Assembly (NCBI RefSeq): GCF_000817785.2
Contig: NZ_JTCM02000039.1
Location: forward strand, 1 to 53,501
Source: Hassallia byssoidea VB512170
GTDB taxonomy: Bacteria; Cyanobacteriota; Cyanobacteriia; Cyanobacteriales; Nostocaceae
Direction: 5' to 3'
Length of the DNA stretch: 53,501 bases
The notes under the pieces are model-generated. The model was not told where the DNA came from. It did no database searches and was given only the letters and a program-made list of their open reading frames with translations. Both the position numbers and the translations under genes were made by a program. This document shows positions 52,642 to 53,501 of the stretch, one piece after another (positions within the stretch are counted from its first letter, which is position 1; each line of letters starts with the position of its first letter).

Positions 52642-53501
52642 CTATGCAAATAAGAAATTGGCTTTATTAGTAGAAGCCAAATTTGCACCAATGTTATCTG
52701 CTGTGAATCCAGTTGTGCCATTGAGCGTAAGTAGCACATCGCCAGTACCAAATCCATTATTACCCTGAAGCCTAAACCAAGTACTACTACCATTTACCAC
52801 AACGTCAATATCCGCAGTATCCGTAAAACTGAGTAAATCGCCACCCCCAGCTTGAGTAAAGTTGTTTACAGTATCTGTGCCATCACCACTGTTATAAACT
52901 ACCGTGTCAATACCCTGGTTTCGGGTCAGGTCAATCGTATCATCACCTTTGCCACCAACAAAGAAATGAGTACCCCTTCTGCCAGACAAAAAGTCATTAC
53001 CGTCACCACCGTTTAGGGTATAGTTACCGTTACCACCTGACAAAATGTCATTCCCAGCGCCACCCTCAACAGTACCATTAGTAGCTCCTCTGTTAGTGTT
53101 ATAAATATCGTTACCAGCACTGAGGAGAACATCACCGTTGATTGTCCCTTGGTTGTTAACCCTGACCGAAAGTACAGCATCACTAGCATCAATCGCCAGT
53201 TTTCCATTATTAAACGCGCCACCCTCAATAGTTCCCGTGTTGATGATCGAACCATTAAGTTGAACATTCGCTTGAATGACGACAGCTGCATTATTCTCAG
53301 CTACCAAAGTGCCGGAATTATCAATGTTGCCATTGAACACTGCATTTGACTCAACATCATCACCCCGGAACAAACGCACCGCTGCCGATCGATTAGTCCC
53401 AACTGCAACACCTCGACCTTGAAGTAACCCAGAGTTGACTAGCGAACCATTAACATTTGCCCCTAATTCCAAGGAAACAGCATCGCCATTGTTGCCGACA
53501 C
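52642..53501 (-). CDS. RTX calcium-binding-repeat protein, 3' part only
   Basis: The frame enters from beyond the window's right edge and ends at 52642; at least 286 codons are seen. The left-hand (N-terminal) part shows parallel beta-helix-like units (NGNIDNSGTLVA, NGSIINTGTIEGG, NNQGTINGD). Then RTX nonapeptides follow: GGAGNDILSGGNG, GGDGNDFLSGR, GGKGDDTIDL. The C-terminus is a beta-rich domain with NNFTQAGGGDLLSF. Such proteins are usually secreted and calcium-stabilised, often by type I secretion. Confidence 0.85.
   Translation of the reverse strand, partial: VGNNGDAVSLELGANVNGSLVNSGLLQGRGVAVGTNRSAAVRLFRGDDVESNAVFNGNIDNSGTLVAENNAAVVIQANVQLNGSIINTGTIEGGAFNNGKLAIDASDAVLSVRVNNQGTINGDVLLSAGNDIYNTNRGATNGTVEGGAGNDILSGGNGNYTLNGGDGNDFLSGRRGTHFFVGGKGDDTIDLTRNQGIDTVVYNSGDGTDTVNNFTQAGGGDLLSFTDTADIDVVVNGSSTWFRLQGNNGFGTGDVLLTLNGTTGFTADNIGANLASTNKANFLFA

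Noticed and set aside
1-53501. tRNA or rRNA genes
   Set aside because: No cloverleaf with conserved TpsiC/anticodon arms or rRNA signature was noticed on either strand; a covariance-model scan would be needed to exclude them formally.

Overview
The window comes from a cyanobacterium. The octamer GCGATCGC (HIP1) recurs throughout. A gvpA/C/N and gvpJ/K/F/G gas-vesicle set is present. One gene encodes a CP43/IsiA-type chlorophyll-binding antenna domain, and dispersed palindromic repeats of the kind seen in filamentous cyanobacteria occur in many gaps. I cannot fix the genus from sequence alone. I see no rRNA, tRNA or CRISPR array.

Region A (about 439-26748) is an unusually elaborate gas-vesicle locus. 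A plus-strand run encodes a Ser/Thr kinase fused to an FGE/SUMF1-like domain, a ClpB-like AAA+ protein with a degenerate first ATPase domain, a VWA protein and an FHA protein. A minus-strand run encodes a Cdc48-like double AAA ATPase without an N-domain, a two-domain ArsA/Get3-like ATPase and a LamG-LamG-GvpF/L fusion. The core follows: gvpJ-K-F/L-G on minus and gvpA-C-N plus two small genes on plus, diverging from an 844-base control region. Downstream come an NrdG-like radical-SAM protein, a 990-residue LamG protein with about sixteen 18-residue glycine-rich repeats, a TnpB element, a second Cdc48-like ATPase and a coiled-coil protein. A plausible reading is phospho-signalling (kinase/FHA) and chaperone machinery (AAA, ArsA) serving assembly, remodelling or surface decoration of gas vesicles. 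That is inference from gene order and domains.

Region B (26745-31731) is a decaying exopolysaccharide (hep-like) island. It holds a Wzy-like gene split by an in-frame TAA, a truncated GT4 transferase, a HepC-like sugar transferase with an internal TAG, a GT2 fragment, and an ABC exporter with a 5' truncation and a 3' frameshift.

Region C (31841-49665) carries surface-polymer and modification genes. The most notable is an MBOAT acyltransferase followed 12 bases later by a single chain combining fatty-acyl-AMP ligase, acyl carrier, membrane helix and SGNH-like domain. These are the four roles of the Dlt D-alanylation system, here apparently adapted to fatty acids. Then come a GMC oxidoreductase, a sulfotransferase, a GT39-type glycosyltransferase, a protein joining a complete chlorophyll-antenna domain to a complete MFS transporter, a methyltransferase, a nucleotidyltransferase, a DegT aminotransferase, a radical-SAM enzyme and an APS kinase.

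Region D (50311-53501) holds a Wzc-like polysaccharide co-polymerase/BY-kinase and the 3' part of an RTX calcium-binding-repeat protein that runs off the window.
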